Assembly (NCBI GenBank): GCA_030616475.1
Contig: JAUWXF010000016.1
Location: 1 to 42,722, forward strand
Reading direction: 5' to 3'
DNA: 42,722 nucleotides
From: Desulfobacterales bacterium
Lineage (GTDB): Bacteria; Desulfobacterota; Desulfobacteria; Desulfobacterales; C00003060
Positions 1-6,826 of the stretch are shown piece by piece. A program made the translations under genes and the position numbers. Numbering within the stretch: the first letter of the stretch is position 1; every line of letters begins with the position of its first letter. The notes below the pieces were generated by a model. That model was not told the origin of the DNA, ran no database searches, and saw only the letters and a list, made by a program, of their open reading frames with translations.

Positions 1-689
1 AAGTCCCGAAACCTGGTCATATACTTGAATAAGCCCTGGTTGATTCCGGCCGAAAATACGATGCTGGAGCGAAGACCGCTCTTAGCATACCCTCGAAGGG
101 CCGCTTTGGCATCGCTGAATTCATCCCTGAGGGGGTTGCCATTGTTATCAGAATTGATGCAGTCCAGTTTGACCATGATATTGACGTCAATAGAGCCAGG
201 TTGCATTCTACGTGTTAAATCCTCTGCCAGGGCGTTTCTCTCAGGCCCGGCCTCCATTTTGAGAAGCCTGTTGTATTCCCTTTTCATGGGAGTTTCATCG
301 GAAAGCAGGTCAAAGTATTTACTCTTGCTGTTTACCTCAAAAAAAGGCTGTTCTCTAATGTCCTCCATCTTAATCCGAACGATCTCCCTGACGGTCTCAA
401 GATAAGCGGTGATCCTTTTTGCTCTGCCGTCCTCTTCCTTCCTTGGCAGCTTGACATAAGGTAAGCCGTACTTTTCACAGTAATATTTGCGGACTTTCTC
501 GAGAAAAATATCGTCTACGAGTGAAATAACGGATGTAATGCCTAAAGGAGCTACACGGATAGGTGTGTCAACAGAGTGTCCGATCCCCATAACAGGAATG
601 TGAAAGGTGTGATAGTAGTCTTTCATATGTCTACGTCTATCTATGTCTTTATCCAACTCGGGTTCGGGCGGACTTGAGTTCAACGACAT
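1..689 (-). CDS. Conserved protein of unknown function, 3' end outside the window
   Basis: About 229 residues are visible, reading from an ATG at 689 to the left edge, so the C-terminus is missing. The N-terminal part reads HIPVMGIGHSVDTPIRVAPL, then a segment with SVISLVDDIFLEKVRKYY and KRITAYLETVREIV. Further on are SIDVNIMVKLDCIN and SSIVFSAGINQGLFKYM. I have a memory of similar uncharacterised proteins in Bacteroidota and Desulfobacterota but cannot name a family or function. The alternating strand and helix segments would fit an alpha/beta (TIM-barrel-like) enzyme, which is inference only. No strong ribosome binding site precedes 689; an internal ATG at 626 is an alternative start that begins just before the conserved-looking part. 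The coding call rests on an open frame across the whole stretch. Confidence 0.7.
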   Translation of the reverse strand, partial: MSLNSSPPEPELDKDIDRRRHMKDYYHTFHIPVMGIGHSVDTPIRVAPLGITSVISLVDDIFLEKVRKYYCEKYGLPYVKLPRKEEDGRAKRITAYLETVREIVRIKMEDIREQPFFEVNSKSKYFDLLSDETPMKREYNRLLKMEAGPERNALAEDLTRRMQPGSIDVNIMVKLDCINSDNNGNPLRDEFSDAKAALRGYAKSGLRSSIVFSAGINQGLFKYMTRFRD

Positions 690-1009
690 AGTGTATTATC
701 CCGAATTTCGCAAGGGTTGAGTGCTATTCCTACCCCGAGACCTCATGAAATGGTATTGATATTCACCATTTCGGGGAGGGATACCGCTTCACTCCGGCCC
801 CCAACCCGCCTGCCACTGCAAGCTCGCCTGCCAGCCAAGCCCGCCCGGCATTCGCCTGAGGCGCAGCCAACCCGCCTGCCACTGCGTTGAAAACTCTGTT
901 TACGCTGCCTTTTCCGGGAGAGCAATAGAATGTTACAAGAAGAGAGAGGGAGCGGGAGTGGTGGGTTAGAATGAATATTACGCCGGAATACTTCGCCGAA
1001 CGTCATGAA
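690..1009. other. Intergenic region with GC-rich repeat words
   Basis: No convincing gene. Around 800-885 the words CCCGCCTGCCACTGC and CGCCTGCCAGCCAAGC recur. They belong to the same GC-rich family (reverse complement of GGCGGGCAGG) seen at 2654, 3189, 6481 and 13524. The reading frame open here on the minus strand is low-complexity and looks like a by-product of the repeats. Confidence 0.6.
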
Positions 1010-1043
1010 TTTGACGGAAATTCTGGCTCAATTTTCCGTCAAA
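1010..1043 (-). terminator. Hairpin at the 3' end of the receiver gene
   Basis: TTTGACGGAAA (1010-1020) and TTTCCGTCAAA (1033-1043) form a perfect 11-bp stem with a 12-nt loop. The upstream arm on the minus strand encodes the last residues (LTEN) of the receiver gene and the stop lies in the loop. No T-run follows on the minus strand, so it may act as a 3' stabilising hairpin rather than a classical terminator. Confidence 0.5.
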
Positions 1044-1408
1044 TGACCAGGCTTGTGTGCCTCGACCGCTCTGTTGATCGCTGTTTTCAGTTCAGAGAAG
1101 TCAGATGACTTGACGACATAATAATCTGCGGCTATGGACCTTAGGTCATACTTGTACGTTTGGTAAGCGCTGCATAAAATGACCGGCAGGTTATAGTATT
1201 CATTGCGGATCTCTTTCAGTAGTTCGAGGCCGTTATAATCTACAAGCTTGATGTCCAGAATCACGACATGGGGTTTAAAAATATCAATTATCCTCAATAG
1301 TTCATGGCCAGAGGCCACTGCCGAGACCTGATGTCCGTCATCAGATAATTCCTCCATGTAGTACTGGCGGATGTTTTCGTCGTCATCCACCACAAGGATT
1401 TTCGCCAC
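1028..1408 (-). CDS. Stand-alone response regulator receiver protein (CheY-like)
   Basis: A 126-residue single receiver domain with no output domain. The acidic pocket is D8-D9-D10, the phosphoacceptor is D52 in VVILDIKL, the switch residue is S80 in LCSAYQ, and the conserved lysine is K100 in YYVVKSSD. All residues needed for phosphotransfer are present. The start is GTG at 1408, chosen because GAGGAG lies five bases upstream and no ATG is available. It sits 38 nt downstream of the slipin gene on the same strand, with a repeat hairpin in the gap. No kinase is adjacent, so its partner cannot be named; the window has four kinase genes elsewhere. It probably works through protein contact, as other single-domain receivers do. 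Confidence 0.9.
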   Translation of the reverse strand: MAKILVVDDDENIRQYYMEELSDDGHQVSAVASGHELLRIIDIFKPHVVILDIKLVDYNGLELLKEIRNEYYNLPVILCSAYQTYKYDLRSIAADYYVVKSSDFSELKTAINRAVEAHKPGHLTEN

Positions 1409-1420
1409 GTTAACTCCTCC

Positions 1421-1453
1421 TCAAGTTATAAAATCGCTTCGCGATTTTATGTA
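1421..1453. repeat. 33-nt hairpin repeat, copy 1 (exact inverted copy at 18492-18524)
   Basis: The core is AAAATCGC-TTC-GCGATTTT, a perfect 8-bp stem. All 33 positions are identical to the reverse complement of 18492-18524. This copy contains the stop codon of the slipin gene and touches the ribosome binding site of the receiver gene. Confidence 0.8.
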
Positions 1454-2184
1454 GAGAGAAAAGGCTTGAAAAGGTCGATGGGGATCGGAAATACAGTTGT
1501 GGAATTGCTCTCAGCCGCGATCTCCTGAACCGTCTGTAAATACCGCAACTGCAAGGCCATGGGGTGTTCTTGGATGATGGTAGCAGCCTCTGCCAGCCTG
1601 CCGGCCGCCTGATACTCTCCTTCTGCATTGATGACCTTGGCACGTCGCTCTCGCTCTGCCTCTGCCTGCTTGGCCATGGCTCGCTGCATTTCCTGTGGGA
1701 GATCGATATGCTTGACCTCCACGGTGGAGACCTTGATTCCCCATGGATCAGTCTGGCTGTCCAGGATCTCCTGAAGCTGCCTGTTGATCTTTTCCCGCTC
1801 AGAAAGAAGCTCGTCCAATTCAGCCTGACCGCACACACTGCGAAGAGTGGTCTGGGCGAGCTGAGATGTGGCATACATGTAGTTCTCCACCTCGATAATC
1901 GCCTTCACCGGGTCCATGACTCTAAAGTAGATCACGGCATTCACCTTGAGCGACACGTTGTCCCGGGTGATGACGTCCTGAGGGTCCACATCCGTGGCAA
2001 TCAGACGCAGACTCACCCTTACCATCTTGTCAACCACGGGAATCAAGATGATTAGTCCCGGTCCCTTGGCGGCAATGACCCGCCCCAAACGGAATATAGT
2101 TCCCCGTTCATATTCTTTGAGGATACGTATCGCAGAGGCCAGGAAGAATAACAGTAGGATAGTAACTGTGACAATCGTAATCAT
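1447..2184 (-). CDS. Slipin (SPFH/stomatin/prohibitin-family membrane protein)
   Basis: 245 residues. An N-terminal membrane segment (about residues 2-18, [17 protein letters not shown]) is followed directly by the SPFH domain: [53 protein letters not shown] helical part rich in charged and Ala residues follows ([27 protein letters not shown] split over residues 160-195), typical of slipins. The family forms membrane-associated oligomers that organise lipid or protein domains. Slipin operons often carry an NfeD partner; none is next to this gene. The ATG at 2184 is preceded by GGCGGG at a plausible distance. The TAA stop falls within the 33-nt hairpin repeat. Family assignment is firm, cellular role unknown. 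Confidence 0.92.
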   Translation of the reverse strand: MITIVTVTILLLFFLASAIRILKEYERGTIFRLGRVIAAKGPGLIILIPVVDKMVRVSLRLIATDVDPQDVITRDNVSLKVNAVIYFRVMDPVKAIIEVENYMYATSQLAQTTLRSVCGQAELDELLSEREKINRQLQEILDSQTDPWGIKVSTVEVKHIDLPQEMQRAMAKQAEAERERRAKVINAEGEYQAAGRLAEAATIIQEHPMALQLRYLQTVQEIAAESNSTTVFPIPIDLFKPFLST

Positions 2185-2857
2185 AAGACCCGCCTAGTGT
2201 TCATCCCGAATCTCGCAACAACTTCCCGGTGAAACACAATCTATCTCGACATGCTGGCAAAGCGCACAATGTCCCCGTTTAAGTGATATTAAAGGGCAAA
2301 GTGCTGAGAACTTCCTTTTGGGTGAGCGTAGCTTAGGGCAAAGGCGCTTGGATGTCAATGGGTCAAACGGAAAGGCCCGGGACCGCGTCAAAGCTGCTAC
2401 AAAATCTCCCCTGTCCCCCCTGGCCCAGACCTGGTTTTTCTTTCGAAGGCATTGTCCAACTTCCCTGGCCCAGACCTGCTTTTTCTCTGCGGGGCATTCT
2501 CCGGCTTCTGTCGCGCCAGGGCGGGCTGTCGCGCCAGGGCAGGCCCTTTGCCAAAGGGGGGCACTTCAAAGGCCCCCTTTCAATATTAAAGGGGGACCCG
2601 CCCCCGCCTGCCTCTCGCCTGGCAACTCATGTGTGTCATGCACTTTGTTTATTGGCAATGGCGGGCAGGCACACGGCAATGGCGGGCAGGTTTAGGGGCA
2701 TTTTCATCCTCGTGCAAACGTGACTTTGACGGGGCAATACCTTGCGTGGAAGTTTTATTGACTGACCAGAGTCTAAATGATAACTTCGAAAGGATTGCAA
2801 GGTCCTTGGCGACCGAGCCAGCCCCTGATGCTATTAGAAATAAGGAGGTTATCGTTG
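2185..2857. repeat. Intergenic cluster of dispersed GC-rich repeats
   Basis: No gene is supported. Successive words are CCTGGCCCAGACCTGG (2427, variant at 2468), CGCGCCAGGGCGGGC and CGCGCCAGGGCAGGC (2512-2545), and two copies of GGCAATGGCGGGCAGG (2654-2669 and 2675-2690). The same words return at 13.5, 26.6, 29.1 and 32.1 kb. Open frames in this stretch are by-products of the repeats. Confidence 0.75.
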
Positions 2858-3037
2858 ATGGTTGTTTATCACTACGAAGATAAGGATGCGAAAACCGAGA
2901 CGAGTCCCAAGAAGGTCTACATGATCATAAATGGTGAAAAAGTGTACATCGATCCTGAGATCGTCATGAAGTATGACTTGGACAGGCAAGAAGTCAGCCC
3001 GTTTACAGGCAGAAGACTCTATACAGAGGGAGATTGA
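2858..3037 (+). CDS. Small protein of unknown function (59 aa)
   Basis: The start is ATG at 2858, fixed by AAGGAGG at 2842-2848, nine bases upstream. The product begins MVVYHYEDKDAKTETSPKK and has the central block KVYMIINGEKVYIDPEIVMK, ending GRRLYTEGD. It has no membrane segment or Cys motif and is rich in charged residues. The ING-K-Y-I-DPE pattern suggests a small beta-rich fold, but I do not recognise the family. The strong ribosome binding site and sharp change from repeat sequence to ordinary coding composition support it as a real gene. It stands alone, flanked by repeats. Confidence 0.65.
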   Translation: MVVYHYEDKDAKTETSPKKVYMIINGEKVYIDPEIVMKYDLDRQEVSPFTGRRLYTEGD

Positions 3038-3104
3038 AACCTTACATTACATTGACGGCATCCTTCATTTTCGCCATAAAGTAGTTTACACTTTTTTTTA
3101 CCAC

Positions 3105-3243
3105 CCCAGGTTTCAGGTTTCAGTGTTCAGGTTTCAGACCCGCCTGCCAACGCCTGGGTCACACCGAGGTTACAATGCCCGCATACACGGCAATGGCGGG
3201 CAGGTCTCGCGTTTCTTGCACCTGACACCTGAAACCTGAAACC
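3105..3243. repeat. Inverted low-complexity arms around a GC-rich repeat core
   Basis: The left arm is built from CAGGTTTCAG words (3110-3138) and the right arm from CACCTGACACCTGAAACC words (about 3219-3242), its imperfect reverse complement. Between them lie CCCGCCTGCCAACGCC and one GGCAATGGCGGGCAGGT (3189-3205). The block could fold into a long hairpin. No gene is seen in 3038-3365. Confidence 0.65.
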
Positions 3244-3325
3244 AAAGAGTAGGAACAAAAGAATTTATCTCTTGGCGCCCGCATTCTTGAAAAGTGTAAA
3301 CCGAGAAATGAAGGATGCTGAATTT

Positions 3326-3356
3326 TTGACCGAAAAAACCAGAGGTTTTCGGTCAA
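3326..3356 (+). promoter_or_regulatory. Hairpin touching the ribosome binding site of the HD gene
   Basis: TTGACCGAAAA at 3326 pairs with TTTTCGGTCAA ending at 3356, with CC/GG pairs continuing inward and a short AGA loop. The Shine-Dalgarno AAGGA (3355-3359) starts inside the right arm and the ATG is at 3366. Either a control hairpin for translation or the end of an upstream repeat. The role is inference. Confidence 0.4.
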
Positions 3357-3365
3357 GGACTAACT

Positions 3366-4004
3366 ATGCCCAGTATTGAGGACATCAGGGGCTTTGCCGT
3401 CACATGTTTTTCCAACGCCCGTGGCAGCCATGACTGGGATCACACCCAGCGGGTGTACAACCTTTGTATGCATATTGGCGGGGTTGAGGGGGCGGATTTG
3501 GAGGCATTGGAGATTGCTGCCTACCTTCATGATGTTGGAAGGTCCTATGAAGATGAATCAAAGGGTGCGGTTTGCCACGCCGAAAGAGGAGCGGAGATAG
3601 CCCGTAATCTATTGGCAGAATACCCAATTTCTGATCAGCGAAAGGCGAATATCATCCACTGCATTCGATCTCACAGGTTCCGTGGAAACCGCCGGCCGGA
3701 GACCCTGGAGGCCAACGTGCTCTTTGATGCTGACAAACTGGATGCCATTGGTGCCGTGGGCATCGCCAGGGCCTTCCTCTTTGCGGGCGAGGTGGGGGCC
3801 AGGCTCCACAACCCTTATATCCAGCCGGAGGATATGGAACCATACAGCGAGGAAGACACGGGGTATCGGGAGTACAAGATAAAACTTTCCAGGATCAAAG
3901 ACCGCATGCTTACAGCAGAAGGCCGACGCATGGCCGAAGAGCGGCACGCATTCATGGAGACGTTTTTTCATAGGTTTACCAAGGAGTATGAGGGACACAA
4001 ATAG
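3366..4004 (+). CDS. HD-domain phosphohydrolase
   Basis: 212 residues with the HD metal-binding signature: H26 in SHDWDHTQRV, H55-D56 in AYLHDVGR, and D121/D123 in LFDADKLDAIG. The spacing and the DADKLDAIGAVGIARAF segment resemble the small YpgQ/YedJ-type HD hydrolases, which act on nucleotides or small phosphate esters. The exact substrate cannot be read from sequence. The ATG at 3366 has AAGGA six bases upstream, partly in a hairpin. The next gene downstream is another HD protein. The 142-bp MITE-like insertion at 4004-4145 begins at the last base of the stop codon. Without the insertion the two HD genes would be about 13 nt apart, so they probably formed one transcription unit. Confidence 0.88.
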   Translation: MPSIEDIRGFAVTCFSNARGSHDWDHTQRVYNLCMHIGGVEGADLEALEIAAYLHDVGRSYEDESKGAVCHAERGAEIARNLLAEYPISDQRKANIIHCIRSHRFRGNRRPETLEANVLFDADKLDAIGAVGIARAFLFAGEVGARLHNPYIQPEDMEPYSEEDTGYREYKIKLSRIKDRMLTAEGRRMAEERHAFMETFFHRFTKEYEGHK

Positions 4005-4145
4005 AGACCTTTGCAAAACATCCCCTTTTGCCCAATCTCTGCGTCAGACTCAGATTTCAATCCTCAAAATACCTAAAGTATTCCTGCGGTTAAAATCTTC
4101 GTCTTTCTTGACCTTGGACAAGATTGAATGCTTTGCAAAGGTCTC
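4004..4145. mobile_element. MITE-like element, 142 bp, between two HD-domain genes
   Basis: The ends are perfect 14-bp terminal inverted repeats: GAGACCTTTGCAAA at 4004-4017 and TTTGCAAAGGTCTC at 4132-4145. They are flanked by a 5-bp direct repeat AAATA (3999-4003 and 4146-4150), which looks like a target-site duplication. The interior has no open frame of useful length. The preceding gene's stop codon TAG is kept whether the element is present or absent. Size, terminal repeats, duplication and lack of coding capacity fit a miniature inverted-repeat transposable element. The parent transposase is not in the window. Confidence 0.85.
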
Positions 4146-4163
4146 AAATAGCAGAGGGGACCA

Positions 4164-4748
4164 TTGATACCCACAAGGGAACAATGTTTTGAGTTGATCC
4201 GGCGATACCGGATGTTGCCACATATCGTGCGACACAGCGAGCTGGTAACAAATGTGGCCCTGCTTATTGCCCGCAAGTTGAACAGTCGTGGCCAGCACCT
4301 TGACATTGCCCTGGTGGAGGCAGGGGCTTTGCTCCATGATATTACAAAGACCATCTGCATCCAGACCAACGAAAACCACGCTCAAACCGGAGGCGAGCTA
4401 CTTGCCTCTTTGGGCTATCCTGCGGTAGCCAACATCGTACGCCAGCATATCTGTCTTGACCCAGGGTCATCTGACCCGAATGCTGTCACCGAGCCAGAGC
4501 TGATCAACTATGCCGATAAACGGGTCAAACACGAAGAGGTGGTAGACATCGACGAGCGCTTCAGGGACGTGCTGGACAGGTATGTCAAGAAGTTACCTGG
4601 TCTTCAGGCCCGCTTTGAGGAGGTTCAACTCGAAACCCAAATTGTGGAACAAAAGATATTCTCAAAGATCGATATCTCCCCCGAGCAGATCAACGATATT
4701 TTTTCTAGCGAAGCTCCGCCTCAAACCAACGAGGTACGAACCCGATAA
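4164..4748 (+). CDS. HDIG-type HD-domain phosphohydrolase
   Basis: 194 residues. The HD signature is PHIVRHSELVTNVAL (first His), ALLHDITKT (HD pair), HAQTGGELLASLGYP and the late acidic position in INYADKRVKHEEVVD. The C-terminal third is helical and charged. HDIG proteins are metal-dependent phosphohydrolases, often of nucleotides or cyclic nucleotides; the substrate here is unknown. The start is taken as TTG at 4164 because GAGGGG lies close upstream and no ATG or GTG comes before the HD motif. It follows the other HD gene on the same strand, separated only by the MITE-like insertion, so transcription now has to pass through that element. The 3' end runs into an AT-rich dispersed palindrome. 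Confidence 0.85.
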   Translation: MIPTREQCFELIRRYRMLPHIVRHSELVTNVALLIARKLNSRGQHLDIALVEAGALLHDITKTICIQTNENHAQTGGELLASLGYPAVANIVRQHICLDPGSSDPNAVTEPELINYADKRVKHEEVVDIDERFRDVLDRYVKKLPGLQARFEEVQLETQIVEQKIFSKIDISPEQINDIFSSEAPPQTNEVRTR

Positions 4749-4754
4749 GAAAAT

Positions 4755-4935
4755 ACGAATATCGAATATCGAAATCCGTACTGTTCTCAAGGCGTAAGCC
4801 GCAAACAAATTCTAATGACCAAAATCTCAATTTTCTAAACAAAAAACCTTTCCCCAGAGGAAGTAAGGATTTGAGATGTTTTGAATTTTGAACATTTGAA
4901 TTTCGATATTGTTTCGTATTTCGGATTTCAAGACA
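4755..4935. repeat. AT-rich imperfect palindromic dispersed repeat
   Basis: The left half has CGAATATCGAAATCCGTACT, then the ACAAATTCTAATGACCAAAA word. The right half mirrors it with TTTTGAACATTTGAATTTCG and TTTCGTATTTCGGATTTC. Related copies lie at 6346-6750, 13560-13770, 15370-15416, 17617-17795, 32130-32350 and 42565-42720. The word GAAATCCGTACTGTTCTCAA recurs nearly unchanged at 6346 and inverted near 6715-6740. Nothing coding is seen between 4749 and 4997. Confidence 0.75.
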
Positions 4936-4997
4936 GCACGGCTTGATTTAGCCGGAAGGCTTGACATAAATGTTAAAATCTTAGCGTATATAGACGG

Positions 4998-6251
4998 CTA
5001 GTCGGGCCAAGCAATCTCTTTGAGGGCAGCCATGATCAGATCATGCTCATCCACGCTGTAGATCTCTGTGTCGAACTCAACGTCCAGCCTCAACATGTCT
5101 CTGACCACACCAGTCATCTTGCGACCCAGGATCATGATATCGGCGTAAGGGAGAACAGAGGATAAAATGTTTAGACCCTCTGAATGATTCACCGAAAGGG
5201 CGTTCCAGATGTTCCGTTTGATCTTGATAGCCGGGACATCTCTGAAGTGTTTGGATTCGTAAAAGGATACCAGCCCTTCCAGGCCTTCCGGTTTACCGCC
5301 ATAGTGGTTCCAAAGGGCAATGGGCAGGTCAAGCTTTTGACCGGCCCAGAAACCGTCAAAGCGCCGCTTTTGTGTCTCCCCCGTTACGCTCTGGTATTTC
5401 ATGCCGAGCCTGACCAGGTCCCTCAGGTGCCTTGTAGATCGTTGTTGCAGTTGCCGTTCATCCTTCAGAGAGGCATCATCGCATCTAATCCTGAGCCGTG
5501 TGGAAATGGACTCTGGCCCTTCTTGCCGGCTTGCGGCAGTGCCTGGTTTTTCGGCAAGGGCCAAGACGCCTTTGAATACAACAGATGGGCGCTTCTTCAT
5601 GATTGCATTGACCGTTTCCTTCTGAAACGCGTCCTGCCAAAACTTTCGGTAGTTCACCGGGCCATTGCCATCGATGAAGCCACGAAGTGCCCTGAAGACT
5701 TGAAAGTCTTCTATGGATTGAGAGTGCTTGAATGATAAGCCTTCCGAAAGCGTTCTGATGATATTCAGCCCTTCCCAGGCCTGAGTGCCTCCCATCTGAA
5801 GGGCTTCGCGATGAAAGCTGTCTTCCGGACAGATGAGCTTTCCCTCCTTGACCATGTCCATGACCTTGTCGTACAGGGCTCTGGAGTTTGCTGCTATGGG
5901 CTCGGCAAGCGGCTGCCCGAGGGCGTACCTGATGATATTTTCAATGAGAGGGGTATCCAGATAGAGGACTGGTACAGGAGGGCGCTCCCCACGCACCATG
6001 GAAAGCTTTCGACTCAACACCTTTCTCTCCCTGCCTTCGGGAAGGGAATCAATTCTTTGTTTTACACTGGCGTCCAGTTGATCAAAAATTTCATCAGCAT
6101 ATGCACGCGCCTCTTTGTCGAGGCGCTTATAATGATTGATCATGTATTCGTGAAATTGCTCCCACACGTGAGCAGACATCCGGCCTTGTTCAGAGGGAAT
6201 GCCCGAAGATAGTTTGTCCAAATATTGCCTGATATGTTTTTTCGTAATCAT
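4998..6251 (-). CDS. Protein of unknown function, possible divergent PIN-like domain
   Basis: 417 residues from ATG at 6251. The N-terminal ~90 residues are helical and charged (EQFHEYMINHYKRLDKEARA). Then comes VPVLYLDTPLIENII (D99), which looks like the first strand and acidic residue of a PIN-type nuclease. Near the C-terminus SVLPYADIMILGRKMTGVV resembles the strand-plus-helix that carries later acidic residues in PIN proteins, although the expected acidic residue after ILG is not obvious. No signal peptide or membrane segment. The match is by pattern only, so nuclease activity is a hypothesis. The start was placed at 6251 because everything upstream lies in a dispersed repeat that begins two bases before the ATG; the ribosome binding site is weak (ACGGGG). 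The gene stands alone between repeat blocks. Confidence 0.72.
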   Translation of the reverse strand: MITKKHIRQYLDKLSSGIPSEQGRMSAHVWEQFHEYMINHYKRLDKEARAYADEIFDQLDASVKQRIDSLPEGRERKVLSRKLSMVRGERPPVPVLYLDTPLIENIIRYALGQPLAEPIAANSRALYDKVMDMVKEGKLICPEDSFHREALQMGGTQAWEGLNIIRTLSEGLSFKHSQSIEDFQVFRALRGFIDGNGPVNYRKFWQDAFQKETVNAIMKKRPSVVFKGVLALAEKPGTAASRQEGPESISTRLRIRCDDASLKDERQLQQRSTRHLRDLVRLGMKYQSVTGETQKRRFDGFWAGQKLDLPIALWNHYGGKPEGLEGLVSFYESKHFRDVPAIKIKRNIWNALSVNHSEGLNILSSVLPYADIMILGRKMTGVVRDMLRLDVEFDTEIYSVDEHDLIMAALKEIAWPD

Positions 6252-6252
6252 G

Positions 6253-6822
6253 CTAGTGCCCCGTCTCAAAAATTCCGTATTCCAAATTGGCAAAATGAAA
6301 TGTTGTCAACTTGGTTACATTTAATCCACTTATCAGAGACGGGGAAATCCGTACTGTTTTCAAGGCGTGAGCCGCAAATTCGAATACCCGCCTGCCAACG
6401 CCTGAGACAGCATTCAGCTTATGTGCCGACACCCGCCTGCCAGCGCCACATACAGCGGGCAGGCGGGTGCTGGCATCTCTGGCAATGGCGGGCAGGTCTC
6501 TGGCAATGGCGGGCAGGTCGAAACTCGAAACAAATTCCAATGACCAAAATCTTAAAATTCCAAAACACTAATGACTTCAGTCTCTTAATATCGGATGCAG
6601 GGCTTCGGTATCGTCCGGTTTGGGTTGATGTTTTGGACATTTGAGCATTCGGATTGAGCGCAGGCTTCACTTCGTGTCGGTTTTGTTTCGGATTTGCGGC
6701 TCACGCCTTGAAAACAGTACGGATTTCGATATTCGGATTTTCAGAACAGATATTGCGTTTCGTCAACATGTTAAATTGCCAAAATCGAACTTAGAACTTA
6801 TGAGACACAGTACCAGGCGAGC
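6253..6822. repeat. Composite repeat block bounded by inverted ends
   Basis: The outer ends are related in inverted orientation: TAGTGCCCCGTCTCAAAAAT at 6253 and, on the other strand, GTACTGTGTCTCATAAGTTC running inward from about 6820. Both continue into a TTGGCAA-containing word. Inside are GAAATCCGTACTGTTTTCAA (6346) with its inverse (about 6715-6740), then a GC-rich core (6376-6523) with two GGCAATGGCGGGCAGGT copies at 6481-6497 and 6502-6518. The core is nearly identical to 13418-13566. A third outer end lies at 42487. It looks like nested palindromic elements and carries no gene. Confidence 0.7.
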
Positions 6823-6826
6823 CCCG

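Noticed and set aside
743-1006. Minus-strand open frame of 87 codons
   Set aside because: It is low-complexity, made from CGCCTGCC-type repeats, with no ribosome binding site.
2318-2723. Overlapping open frames on both strands
   Set aside because: They come from GC-rich dispersed repeats (CCTGGCCCAGACCTGG and similar), not from coding sequence.
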